Source: Bacillus sp. FJAT-49736 (lineage in GTDB: Bacteria > Bacillota > Bacilli > Bacillales > Bacillaceae_C). From it: a stretch of DNA of 64,000 nucleotides. The stretch spans positions 639,562 through 703,561 of the forward strand of contig NZ_JAGYPI010000002.1 in NCBI RefSeq assembly GCF_018343615.1. The letters are read 5' to 3'. The translations under genes and the position numbers were made by a program. Under the pieces are notes generated by a model. The model did not search any database. It was not told where the DNA came from and saw only the letters and a list, made by a program, of their open reading frames with translations. Position 1 is the first letter of the stretch. Each line of letters starts with the position of its first letter. Below are positions 54,530 through 63,733 of this stretch, piece by piece.

Positions 54530-54841
54530 TTGCCACACGAATATATAAATTGCGTCCCACGACAGAACGATATAAAAGTACTATCGGATCAAGTGATTGC
54601 AATGGATCTACTCATTTCAGCTAAAAGTGGAATTAGAAATTATGCCATGGCAGTTACGGAGGCAGGAACACCGGAAATTAAAGAAATGCTCACACGCCAT
54701 TTAGTGGAAGCTCTTGATATGCATGAACAAATATCCGCATATATGGCAGAAAAAGGATGGTACTATGCTTGGGATACAAACGAACAAATCAGTTTGGATT
54801 TAAATAATATCAATACAGCATTGAACTTACCGACATTATAA
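54530..54841 (+). CDS. CotF-family spore coat protein
   Basis: 103 residues from TTG 54530; no strong RBS is visible (AAGG 15 nt upstream), so the start is uncertain and N-terminal truncation is possible. Contains the coat F pattern: SDQVIAMDLLISAKSGIRNY, AVTEAGTPEIKEMLTRHL and MAEKGWYYAWDT. Expected in the inner spore coat. Confidence 0.8.
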   Translation: MPHEYINCVPRQNDIKVLSDQVIAMDLLISAKSGIRNYAMAVTEAGTPEIKEMLTRHLVEALDMHEQISAYMAEKGWYYAWDTNEQISLDLNNINTALNLPTL

Positions 54842-54973
54842 AAAGTTTCCAGGAACAGTTTATCACTCGCCAAATAAACTGTACCTCCTAAACCATTTTG
54901 AGTTTATTTGGCATAAGTAAATAAAGTTAATACTTTTTGCTAACTGTGTTTGTTTAATTGATGACTATTTTTA

Positions 54974-56071
54974 TTATGAAAAGGTCGGAGCAGGAAATTC
55001 ATCAATTTTGATACGAAGTAAACTATAAGGTTTCTGTCGTAAGTCTTTTCCATAATGAAATCTAGGCTGTCGATGTAATTGATTCACAATGACATACAGA
55101 TATTGATCCGGACCAATTGAAAAAGTATCCGGCCATAAAATTCTTGGATCATGTGCTATAGTTTCCATTATGCCATTTGTCAATATCTTACGGATACTGT
55201 TGTTTTCATAATCTCCAGCATAAACAGTTCCCTTTGCATCGGTGATCATTCCATCAGACGCACCTTTTTCTCCCCAATACTCCACATGATAAGGTAAATT
55301 TATGTCCGGTGTCGTTTGGTCTCTCAGGACTTCTGTTGAGATCGAGAACAAATGACGACTGGTTAGTGGAGCAAAAAATAATATCTTTCCATCGGGAGAA
55401 ATCGCAAGACTATCAGACGCCAATCTAAATGGAGAAGTTGAACCGTCTTTGTTTCGATTCATTAATATTTGACCTTCTACTTTCGGTAAAAAATAGGGAT
55501 CGGGTGAAGTTGAATTTGCTCCATTTAACCGTCTGAAGGCATTTCCATTTTCTAAATCTACGACGATAATAGCTCCTGGTCCTTTTGAAGAAGAATCCGT
55601 TATATATGCATAACCTGCGTTGCCTACACGGAAATCAAATCGGACATCATTCAGATAAGTTGTTGGCAGGACAACATCTTCTGTAAAGGTATATACTCTT
55701 CTAATTGTATTGGTTTTTAAATCAACAGCGACTAATTTTGCCCCACCTTTAATGGGTTCAGAAAAATTGGGCGCAGCTGTATCTAATACCCAAAGCGTTC
55801 CCCTTCCATCAGCAACTACACTTTGTACACTGATGAAAGTCATTGTGATATTCTCGGAATAAGCCAAATTGGTTTGTAAATTAGGATAAGGTTGCAATTT
55901 ATCCTCAACAATTTCCGCCACCGTAAATTTAACATCGTCTCCCCATTTCGGAAAACAAATGAAAATACGACCAGTTTCTGAAACAGTAACACCTGTAGGC
56001 ATAGCCCCATAAAATGCATAAACTAGTTCTAAATTACCAAAATATTTTTCACTAGGTAACATAGGTTTCAT
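54974..56071 (-). CDS. MRJP/Yellow-like beta-propeller protein
   Basis: 365 residues from ATG 56071 after GAGGAGG. Six-bladed propeller resembling major royal jelly/Yellow proteins and SMP-30-like lactonases: GAMPTGVTVSETGRIFICFP, SVQSVVADGRGTLWVLDTAA and SDGMITDAKGTVYAGDYENN. No signal peptide. Possible sugar- or phenolic-ring-related enzyme or a binding protein; reaction unknown. Stands alone. Confidence 0.8.
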   Translation of the reverse strand: MKPMLPSEKYFGNLELVYAFYGAMPTGVTVSETGRIFICFPKWGDDVKFTVAEIVEDKLQPYPNLQTNLAYSENITMTFISVQSVVADGRGTLWVLDTAAPNFSEPIKGGAKLVAVDLKTNTIRRVYTFTEDVVLPTTYLNDVRFDFRVGNAGYAYITDSSSKGPGAIIVVDLENGNAFRRLNGANSTSPDPYFLPKVEGQILMNRNKDGSTSPFRLASDSLAISPDGKILFFAPLTSRHLFSISTEVLRDQTTPDINLPYHVEYWGEKGASDGMITDAKGTVYAGDYENNSIRKILTNGIMETIAHDPRILWPDTFSIGPDQYLYVIVNQLHRQPRFHYGKDLRQKPYSLLRIKIDEFPAPTFS

Positions 56072-56540
56072 ATTATCCTCCTCAAGCATACAAACGGGAT
56101 ATCACCTATATATGATTTATTTTTTTTCTAGTGCATGTTTTTTATAGTTTTCCTATTCAAAAAGATGATTGAATTGATTGTTTTCGAAATCTAATAAGTC
56201 TGTCAGAAAAAATGAAACATTTTCAATTAAAATGTTTCTGTTATAAATAAATTGGGAAGATTATTTTCTTTTTAATCTTTGTGAAGAAATGTACTTAAGT
56301 TAAACTGCCCCTTTACTTCAATAAGAAATACCATCCTATGTTGAACTATTATGCCTTTATATTATAAAAAAGCTGATGACCTTATTTGATCATCAGCTTT
56401 TTCCATTGTTAATTTCATTATATCTTTCTAAAAATTCAAGTATATAATTTCGTAAAGTATATTCAAGCATAAGCTTTCATTTTACGAAAACTTATGGTTG
56501 AAGAGACACACACTCATTTACATTTCATCAATATGTATTC
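56072..56540. other. gap upstream of the tRNA region
   Basis: 469 nt without a gene. One strong hairpin AAAAAGCTGATGACC / ATCATCAGCTTTTT at 56366-56405 (intact relative of the element at 41459). No promoter is evident. Confidence 0.5.
56366..56405. terminator. hairpin with A/T flanks
   Basis: AAAAAGCTGATGA arms with TCATCAGCTTTTT; on the minus strand it follows the tRNA-Ser gene and is a plausible terminator for it. Confidence 0.7.
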
Positions 56541-56634
56541 TGGCGGAGAAGGTGGGATTTGAACCCACGCAGGCGGGTTTGCCGCCCCTAACGCATTTCG
56601 AGTGCGCCCCCTTAAGCCGCTTGGGTACTCCTCC
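56541..56634 (-). tRNA. tRNA-Ser (CGA anticodon)
   Basis: Minus-strand sequence begins GGAGGAGTACCCAAGCGGC, pairs the acceptor GGAGGAG with CTTCTCC, has loop CTCGAAA with anticodon CGA (+ strand 56598-56600), a long variable arm (GGGGCGGCAAACCCGCC) typical of class II Ser tRNAs, TPsiC loop GGTTCAAATCC and encoded CCA. 94 nt. Confidence 0.97.
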
Positions 56635-56850
56635 AATTAGGCTCTCCTATTATTATACTAAATTTACTATTCCTTTCAATATTAATGATTTCCAACTGAA
56701 AAATGATTGCCTCATTTTACTTGTCTAAACCAAGATAATGGGTTGTCTCCTTCAAATGTAACAGTTTATAAAATATGCCTTTCCAATAAAAGAATAGAAA
56801 TGCCAAAGAAAGGATATTTTAAAGGTAAATTATTGTAGGAGGAAGAACCG

Positions 56851-57051
56851 TTGGAGACAATTGATTTTTTAACGTTTAAAGAAGATTGGACATTTATTAA
56901 AAGAATGATTATCAGTGTAACTGCTCAGTTAGAGGATAATCAAAACTATGCTAGAGAGCAGGCGATTGATGATTTAGTTGACGTCATTCAGGAAATGGAC
57001 AAGCGTGAACCGAAAAAAGAAAGGGAAAAAACGAAGATTTCCATTGATTAA
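56851..57051 (+). CDS. small acidic-basic protein upstream of the nag PTS, unknown
   Basis: 66 residues from TTG 56851 after AGGAGG. Helical N-terminal part (FLTFKEDWTFIKRMIISVTA), then EQAIDDLVDVIQEMDKREPK and a basic tail. 48 nt upstream of the PTS gene, so possibly cotranscribed. No family recognised. Confidence 0.65.
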   Translation: METIDFLTFKEDWTFIKRMIISVTAQLEDNQNYAREQAIDDLVDVIQEMDKREPKKEREKTKISID

Positions 57052-57099
57052 AGCAATTGTTGTAAAGCAACTATATCAGGACCTTAGGAGGATGAATGT

Positions 57100-59058
57100 A
57101 TGCTATCATTCCTGCAAAAAATCGGTAAATCGTTAATGCTGCCTATTGCTGTATTGCCGGCAGCAGGCTTGCTATTGCGTCTTGGTCAACCGGATTTACT
57201 TAATATTAAGTTTATCGCGGAGGCTGGGAATGCATTTTTCGGAAGCATGGCAATTGGACAAGATGCTGTCTTTAGTAACCTTGCCCTCCTATTTGCTATA
57301 GGGGTCGCAATAGGATTCGCAAAAGATAACAATGGTGCTGCCGCTTTGGCTGGTGCCATTGGTTATATGGTCCTAACCTTTACTACCCATGCGATTAATC
57401 CCACCGTTAATATGGGAGTCCTAGGGGGAATCGTTTCCGGAATTATTGCCGGTATGCTGTATAATCGTTTCCACGATATACAGTTGCCGACATGGCTCGC
57501 TTTCTTTGGAGGCAGGCGCTTTATTCCTATTGTAACTGCTTTGGCTGGACTTATTTTAGGTATCCTTTTTGGCTATATTTGGCCTTATGTTCAAGACGGC
57601 ATTGATGCTTTGGCTCATTGGATTACAAGTGCAGGCGCATTCGGTTATGCTGTATACGGCTTCTTAAACCGGCTCCTTATTCCATTAGGCTTGCATCATA
57701 TTATTAATACGCTCGTCTGGTTCGATTTCGGTACCTTTAAAGATGCTGCTGGTAATATTTATCATGGGGATATTACGCGATTCCTACATCATGATCCCAG
57801 TGCCGGCGCCTTTACAACTGGCTTCTTCCCCATCATGATGTTCGGTCTTCCAGCTGCTTGTTTCGCTATGATGGCAACAGCAAAAACAGACCGACGCAGA
57901 AAAACAGCCGGACTCCTGCTTGGAATGGCGTTAACGTCATTTGTTACAGGGGTTACAGAACCTATTGAATTCGCTTTTATGTTTATTTCTCCGTTATTGT
58001 ATGTTATTCATGCTTTACTGACCGCTTCTTCTTTTGCCATAACATATCTGCTCGGAATTCATGACTCCTTTAGCTTTTCGGCAAGCCTAATTGATTATAT
58101 ATTAAATTTCGGTATTGCCCAAAAACCAATTCTCCTCATTTTAGTAGGTTTAATATATGGGGTCATTTATTTTATTATTTTCTACTTTATGATCAAGTGG
58201 CGAGATCTAAAAACACCTGGACGCGAAGATGAGGATGAATTTGCAGATGATGATACTGTGGCTATTTCCGGTGAGGATAAATACACTCGAATGGCAGCCG
58301 GATTTTTAATGGGACTTGGTGGTAAGGAAAACTTAACAAATATAGATAATTGCGCAACCCGATTACGCTTAGATGTCCGGGACAGCGGAAATATTGATGA
58401 AACGACGATTAAGCGCTTCGGGGCAAGAGGTGTCATGAAAACAAGCAAATCGAGTGTTCAGATCATCGTTGGTCCGGATGTGGAATTTGCCGCCAATGCC
58501 TTGAAAAGGCTTTATTCGTTGGACCATCCACCAGTTCCAGATGTGCCTGGCACCACTATTACTGACACCACAATTGCTAAAACAAGCTCTTCCAAGCAGT
58601 TTGATAAGGAATCGTTTATTGCTCCGATGAGTGGAAGGCTAGTAAAAATGGAAGAGGTTCCGGATAAGGTATTTTCCGAAAGAATGATGGGAGATGGATT
58701 TGGAATTGAACCTACCAATGGAGAAGTACAATCTCCTTTTAACGGTGTCGTCAAATCCGTATTTCCAACCAATCATGCGATCGGCTTAGAATCGGAAGAT
58801 GGATTGGAAGTGCTTATTCATATGGGACTTGATACGGTGAACCTAAAAGGAGAAGGCTTTACGGTATATGTAAAAGAAGGAGACAGTATTAAACAAGGGC
58901 AAAGATTGGCTAATATGAATATTGATTTTATCAAGGATAAAGTCCCATCTATTGTGACACCGATTGTTTTCACCAATCTTGAACAAGACAAAACGGTTAA
59001 ACTGCTTAGGGGAGGCAATATTCATCAAGGTGATAAAGGTTTTATAGATATTGTATAA
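57100..59058 (+). CDS. nagP: PTS glucose-family EIICBA transporter (N-acetylglucosamine type)
   Basis: 652 residues, ATG 57100 after AGGAGG. EIIC membrane domain (1-370) with LPAAGLLLRLG and GVTEPIEFAFMFISP, then EIIB (about 390-475) with phosphorylated Cys in NIDNCATRLRLDV, and EIIA (about 510-650) with phosphorylated His in GLEVLIHMGLDTVNLKG. NagE/NagP-type sequence (LHHIINTLVWFDFG). Imports and phosphorylates GlcNAc or glucose. No NagR-type operator is obvious. Confidence 0.93.
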   Translation: MLSFLQKIGKSLMLPIAVLPAAGLLLRLGQPDLLNIKFIAEAGNAFFGSMAIGQDAVFSNLALLFAIGVAIGFAKDNNGAAALAGAIGYMVLTFTTHAINPTVNMGVLGGIVSGIIAGMLYNRFHDIQLPTWLAFFGGRRFIPIVTALAGLILGILFGYIWPYVQDGIDALAHWITSAGAFGYAVYGFLNRLLIPLGLHHIINTLVWFDFGTFKDAAGNIYHGDITRFLHHDPSAGAFTTGFFPIMMFGLPAACFAMMATAKTDRRRKTAGLLLGMALTSFVTGVTEPIEFAFMFISPLLYVIHALLTASSFAITYLLGIHDSFSFSASLIDYILNFGIAQKPILLILVGLIYGVIYFIIFYFMIKWRDLKTPGREDEDEFADDDTVAISGEDKYTRMAAGFLMGLGGKENLTNIDNCATRLRLDVRDSGNIDETTIKRFGARGVMKTSKSSVQIIVGPDVEFAANALKRLYSLDHPPVPDVPGTTITDTTIAKTSSSKQFDKESFIAPMSGRLVKMEEVPDKVFSERMMGDGFGIEPTNGEVQSPFNGVVKSVFPTNHAIGLESEDGLEVLIHMGLDTVNLKGEGFTVYVKEGDSIKQGQRLANMNIDFIKDKVPSIVTPIVFTNLEQDKTVKLLRGGNIHQGDKGFIDIV

Positions 59059-59068
59059 ACAGTTTTAG

Positions 59069-59098
59069 TGGGTGGTCCATCAATGACCACCCATTTTT
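59069..59098 (+). terminator. nagP terminator
   Basis: TGGGTGGTC / GACCACCCA stem and TTTTT. Confidence 0.9.
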
Positions 59099-60273
59099 CA
59101 TGCACAAACAACTCGATTTCTGCCATTGTTTTTTGCTTTATATAAAGCTATATCTGCACGGTGATAGCAAGATGTAAACGGATCGGCCTCTTCCATGTTC
59201 AGCGATGCCACTCCTAGGCTCGCTGTGACAATTATTGTTTCATTTTCTACTGTACACATATAACTTTGAATTGCAGACTTTATTGTTTCTGCCACTTCTG
59301 TTGCCTCCTCGAGGGAAGTTTCTGGCAACAGAAAAATAAATTCTTCGCCACCAAGGCGAGCAGGTAAATACTTGGAATCTAAAAGATTTGATAAAAGAAT
59401 CCCAACCTCTTTTAAAATTTTATCCCCTGAAGGGTGTCCGTACTGATCATTCACATGCTTAAAATGATCAATATCCATTAAAATGATACAGGTATTACTA
59501 TTATTCCTGCTCATTCTAGTCATTTCAATTTCCACGCATTTCATAAATTCCATTCTATTAAACAATCCCGTTAAAGAATCATGTGTAGCAAGAAATTCAA
59601 GCTGTTTATTTTGCGCCTCGAGCATTTGATTTTGTTTTTCAATTTCTTTTTCCTGGTAGATTTTATAAATACTATTCCGCCATGAAATTAGTGCAATGCC
59701 GAAGCTAATGCCAACTACCGAGATACTGTTCACTCTTTCGGACAAAAGAATATCATTGTTATGCTGTGTAAAGGAGATACCAAAATGAAAGAAGAAAAAT
59801 GCAATACAGTAGAAGATAAGTGCTTTAACTGGATTCATTAAAAATATCACAGCAATGCCAATACATACGCTTGAAAATACATTACTTCCGGCATTTACCA
59901 ATTGTCCGTAGGCACTGACAATTATGCCGAAACTGAAGTACGCCGTAATAGCTATTAATTGCAAAACTGATGAAGCTTTACTCTTATCCAGTTGCTTTTG
60001 CTTTAACCATAATGCGGTTCCACCGATAATTAAGACAACACCAAACATCACAAAATTGGAAATGGCTATACCCATTCTCCACTGATAAACATTGTCCTCC
60101 GCTTTAAAACCCGGGTTATATATCAAAAAAATAATTCCCTGTGCCAAGTGAATAATCATCAATATTGAGAATAAAAGATATATACGGTGATTATTGATGG
60201 CAATCATGTCAGCCTTAGCGGGTTTGCTATTTATAATTAAGGGATGATTTCTAATACGATCTATAATGTTCAT
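59098..60273 (-). CDS. membrane diguanylate cyclase (GGDEF)
   Basis: 391 residues from ATG 60273 (GAAGGA upstream); a start further upstream is less likely. Six helices (about 30-210), a short coiled coil, then a GGDEF domain with the active motif RLGGEEF and HDSLTGLFNR at its start. No inhibitory RxxD I-site is visible before GGEEF. Makes c-di-GMP in response to an unidentified membrane signal. Confidence 0.9.
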   Translation of the reverse strand: MNIIDRIRNHPLIINSKPAKADMIAINNHRIYLLFSILMIIHLAQGIIFLIYNPGFKAEDNVYQWRMGIAISNFVMFGVVLIIGGTALWLKQKQLDKSKASSVLQLIAITAYFSFGIIVSAYGQLVNAGSNVFSSVCIGIAVIFLMNPVKALIFYCIAFFFFHFGISFTQHNNDILLSERVNSISVVGISFGIALISWRNSIYKIYQEKEIEKQNQMLEAQNKQLEFLATHDSLTGLFNRMEFMKCVEIEMTRMSRNNSNTCIILMDIDHFKHVNDQYGHPSGDKILKEVGILLSNLLDSKYLPARLGGEEFIFLLPETSLEEATEVAETIKSAIQSYMCTVENETIIVTASLGVASLNMEEADPFTSCYHRADIALYKAKNNGRNRVVCA

Positions 60274-60564
60274 TGTGATTCCTTCTCTATTCAACAATAG
60301 AATATGATTCTTTTCACCCATGGCTGTATCCAGCTTTTTGGTTACATTTTTTAGCTTGTATTAGTTTCTAGAGCAGCTTTTCTTAAAAAAGTTCCAAATA
60401 AGGATGTATATAAGTTTTAGCTTTTAAAAAATAGCGTTACATTTTTAATTTTATAACTTTTCATGACATTTTACCCACTTGCAAGGATCTTTATTTTTCG
60501 ACAAATTCCGATACTCTTATTGTATATGTCGATAAAAAGCTCGAAGTCCTCTCATCAAATTTTT

Positions 60565-60695
60565 GAGGACACAGAATCCGCTATTTTCATATATAACGCT
60601 ATTTGGGAGATGTTTGAGGACATTGGTTTCGTTATTCGCCTAAAATCATTCCCTTATAACATTTTTTGCTAAATAACAGAACCTCTGTCCTCTCA
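60565..60695. repeat. three copies of the GAGGACA…CGTTATT repeat
   Basis: Direct copies at 60565-60590 and 60616-60640, an inverted copy at 60670-60695, same consensus as 8375-8557. Copies can fold into hairpins. They occupy most of the 486-nt gap 60274-60759. Confidence 0.75.
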
Positions 60696-60759
60696 GTACC
60701 ACCCCTCCACTCACAACAAGATAAAAGCCCAAATCACATGATTTAGTCCGTTCCATTTA

Positions 60760-60903
60760 TTAATCACTACTCTTCATTCGTTCTGGCAGACTTTGAATAG
60801 ATTGTACAACTGCATCCAGCTTCGTTTCAATTCGATACAGCAAATACAGTGTTACAACAATTGGAAATCCTACCTCATTGATGAAGGACATGATATTATC
60901 CAA
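60760..60903 (-). CDS. YvrJ-family small protein
   Basis: 47 residues from TTG 60903 after AGGAGG. Sequence begins MDNIMSFINEVGFPIVVTLY then LLYRIETKLDAVVQSIQSL, matching the YvrJ family. Encoded with the DUF2922 and DUF1659 genes upstream on the same strand, a combination found in many Bacillus genomes. Confidence 0.85.
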   Translation of the reverse strand: MDNIMSFINEVGFPIVVTLYLLYRIETKLDAVVQSIQSLPERMKSSD

Positions 60904-61137
60904 CGGAAATCCTCCTCTCTTCTTTTAACTATGGCTGTTTCATATAGATGGTTGTTTTTGGTATATCATTATGAATCCTAGATATATTCATAGCTCGGAG
61001 CATCTTTTCTTAATCATAACCAATGATTAGATGTAACTAAGATTTTATTAGGAAAATAAATAAAGTTAAGAATAGAGTTTTTATTAAAGAAAGAGAAAGG
61101 CCAGTCCAAATTTCGAACCAAGCCTTCTCATATAAAA

Positions 61138-61356
61138 CTATTCGATTGTATATTCTGTTACATTATGGTCTACCAATCTAGCATTCTTAATTTCAGTAAA
61201 TGCAAAACCGGCAGCATTCTGAAATACATTAGAGGCGATAACCTGCTCCATCGCTGCTTTCACCCTTCCTGTATCAACAGGATCGATCGGATCCTCGATT
61301 GAAATTGTAGCTGTTTTGTTATCTGCAGTTACAAAATGTAATTCAAGTACTTTCAC
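61138..61356 (-). CDS. DUF2922-family protein
   Basis: 72 residues from GTG 61356, 8 nt after GGAGG; a GTG at 61365 overlaps the RBS. LELHFVTADNKTATISIEDP and KAAMEQVIASNVFQ match DUF2922. Function unknown. Operon with the DUF1659 gene. Confidence 0.87.
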   Translation of the reverse strand: MKVLELHFVTADNKTATISIEDPIDPVDTGRVKAAMEQVIASNVFQNAAGFAFTEIKNARLVDHNVTEYTIE

Positions 61357-61392
61357 CCAAACCACCTCCTTCTACTTCAATTTCTTGTTTTA

Positions 61393-61611
61393 CTACCCAA
61401 GAATATCCAAGCTGTCATTACGTTCTACACCATAAAGAGCCTTCTGTGACAAGGAAGCAATTGCCTGTGCGGCATTTTCTAGCTCATCCGGTGTTGAATT
61501 AAGACGGATATTGCTGAATGTTTTGCCTTTAAACATCGGTTTACCGTCCTTATCTAATCCATAATCATAGATTAGCTTTAGCTTGGAACCTTTCAAAAGT
61601 GCTGATGCCAT
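61393..61611 (-). CDS. DUF1659-family protein
   Basis: 72 residues from ATG 61611 after GGAGGTG; an upstream GTG overlaps the RBS. KLKLIYDYGLDKDGKPMFKG and KTFSNIRLNSTPDEL are typical of DUF1659. First gene of the trio with DUF2922 and YvrJ. Confidence 0.87.
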   Translation of the reverse strand: MASALLKGSKLKLIYDYGLDKDGKPMFKGKTFSNIRLNSTPDELENAAQAIASLSQKALYGVERNDSLDILG

Positions 61612-61786
61612 TTTGCTCACCTCCCTTCACCCTTTATATAGGTTTTAGGAAAGAAAATGGACACCATAAAAAAAATATTACATATGCAACCGACCCATGG
61701 CAGCAGCATATATACCTGTTAAGCAAATCCACCGCCGTTTTTGTATAACAAAAAAGAGACTCCAGAGTTTGAGTCTCCTTCCTAAT

Positions 61787-63319
61787 CTACTTAATTAATC
61801 CGAAACGAATCGCTTTTACTGCAGCCTCCGTTCTATTTTTGGCATTTAGCCGTTTCATAATATTAGATATATAGTCTCTAACAGTATATTCACTAAGGTG
61901 TAGCTTTTCCGCTGCCTCCGTAGTCGAGGCTCCTTCTGCCAATAGCTCGAGAACATCTATTTCCCGTGAGGATAATTGCACAACTCTTGAATCCAACACC
62001 TTCCACTTATCGGTATTGGAGAACTTCATCAATAATTCTCCAGCACTTTGACCAAATTTAAGTAGGGCAGTGAAGGTGCTGCTATCCACCTCGAAATGCT
62101 TTCCTGGCCCCTGATCTAAGATAGCTGCTGCAATTAATTCTCCTTCCGAAGGAACATATATTGGGGCAACGATTACTGATTCCAGTTGAAAATGACGAAC
62201 ATAATGGTTTGGGAATTCCTTCGATGCATTTGAAATATATATTGGCTGAAAGTTCTTCATTGCCTCGTTTGAGGGATGAAGTTTTGTAATGCTTTTATAC
62301 AAAGATGGTATATTATCCACATTTTCTTTAATATTTCGGATTTCTTCATTATTAAAATGATAACCGAATAAACCTAATCCTGTTTCATCCGTGTTGGAAT
62401 ACTTAAATAATGCACATCTTTCAAATGGAAGGTATTGCGCATACCCATATGCGATGTTTTGAATAGCTTCATCTAAATTATGTGATCTCATAATCCACTC
62501 ATTAAATAAAATGACCGCATCCTTCCATTGATCACTCGATTTCTCCTTGCTTTTTTCCTCCTCTATTTGCAATAAATGCATAGCGTACGTTAAAAATGGA
62601 GCCACGGAGGTAACATTTTGATTATTTGTGCAAAATAACAGAGTTTCCCCTTTCCACGGAATCGGGAACACATCTCGATTATCCGGTTTATCTTGATGAC
62701 TTGTTAATTTTAAAAGGGACTCCGTTAAAAGAAACCATGATGGTTTTATATCTTGATAGAGATCATAATGCAGCATATCATCGTTAACACCAATTACTTT
62801 TTTAAACCTATAGCCATTTGTAGCATGTTCAATCCTTGCAACCCATTCAATATGAAGCTGCTTTGAATGTACCAACTGCTCACATAGTGTATTAATGTCA
62901 AAATATCTTCCGTTCGAGATAGAGAGCATCTCCTCACATATTTTGGAAAATAGAAACTGAACAGCGGGATGCAAATGAAAGGAACGAGTCGTTTTTGATT
63001 TTATTACTTTATGAACGGCATTTTCCAAGAGGGTCAAAATAAAGATCAGCAAATTTGGTTCCGGCGGTCTCTGAAATTGCCTGTACCATTCAGAACGAAT
63101 GTCTGATAGTAATGTATCTGTCTGTAGATTTTCTGATTGTAAAAAACGGTTTAAAAAAAGGAACGCAAACTCAAAGGCCTCTGCAGATCTTTTATTCGTT
63201 TTTTTCATATAACCTAAAATGTCGTTCCATTCCACTATGATAGATTCTTTATGCATGTATAGTAATTCTACTCCGTTTTTCAACACCGTTTTCATATGAG
63301 CATTTAATGATAAAGACAC
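61787..63319 (-). CDS. GAF-LuxR transcriptional regulator
   Basis: 510 residues, ATG 63319. A long N-terminal helical region, a GAF-like domain (about 285-430, with LPFERCALFKYSN and VIVAPIYVPSEGELIAAAIL) and a C-terminal LuxR HTH (about 450-510, LSSREIDVLELLAEGASTTE and LHLSEYTVRDYISNIMKRL). Divergent from the DUF6230-like gene with two matched palindromes between them. Confidence 0.88.
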   Translation of the reverse strand: MSLSLNAHMKTVLKNGVELLYMHKESIIVEWNDILGYMKKTNKRSAEAFEFAFLFLNRFLQSENLQTDTLLSDIRSEWYRQFQRPPEPNLLIFILTLLENAVHKVIKSKTTRSFHLHPAVQFLFSKICEEMLSISNGRYFDINTLCEQLVHSKQLHIEWVARIEHATNGYRFKKVIGVNDDMLHYDLYQDIKPSWFLLTESLLKLTSHQDKPDNRDVFPIPWKGETLLFCTNNQNVTSVAPFLTYAMHLLQIEEEKSKEKSSDQWKDAVILFNEWIMRSHNLDEAIQNIAYGYAQYLPFERCALFKYSNTDETGLGLFGYHFNNEEIRNIKENVDNIPSLYKSITKLHPSNEAMKNFQPIYISNASKEFPNHYVRHFQLESVIVAPIYVPSEGELIAAAILDQGPGKHFEVDSSTFTALLKFGQSAGELLMKFSNTDKWKVLDSRVVQLSSREIDVLELLAEGASTTEAAEKLHLSEYTVRDYISNIMKRLNAKNRTEAAVKAIRFGLIK

Positions 63320-63467
63320 TTAATACTCCCCCCAAGGGCAACCATCATAAAATACAAAAAAAGATTCAAGCCTATTTCCACCATAGTACCACTGTATATT
63401 AAAAGTTGAACCCTTTTTCCTTCGTCAAAAATCAGCATATCAGTCAATTTTCGGCAATTTACACCCA

Positions 63468-63479
63468 CTACAATTGTAG
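63468..63479. promoter_or_regulatory. palindrome 1 (CTACAATTGTAG)
   Basis: Perfect palindrome in the divergent promoter region; 31 bp centre to centre from palindrome 2. Confidence 0.6.
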
Positions 63480-63497
63480 GGAGCCTATTTATATTTT

Positions 63498-63511
63498 CCT
63501 ACAATAGTAGG
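63498..63511. promoter_or_regulatory. palindrome 2 (CCTACAATAGTAGG)
   Basis: Second palindrome sharing CTACAAT-GTAG with palindrome 1, three helical turns away; a likely pair of LuxR-type sites. Confidence 0.6.
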
Positions 63512-63733
63512 AATACAGTTATCAGAACTTTTTGAATAAAATTTAAACCATAGAGGTATGAAAGCGGTTACGGAGGTGATGTTTTTTTCTGCTTCAATAA
63601 TTGGATATGTTGATGGTTGTGTGATCAATGAAATGCCTTTTTAGGATTTAATACTAACATACACCTACCAGGATGAGGCTACCTTTCATGTTAACCAAAA
63701 ACATATCCAAACATTAAAAAGGGAGGAACTTGC

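Noticed and set aside
56498-56728. Open frame with EKVGFEPTQAGLPPLTHFEC over the tRNA
   Set aside because: This is the well-known false translation of a tRNA-Ser gene; no RBS.
60463-60672. 69-aa + frame
   Set aside because: Falls in the dispersed repeat cluster, no RBS.
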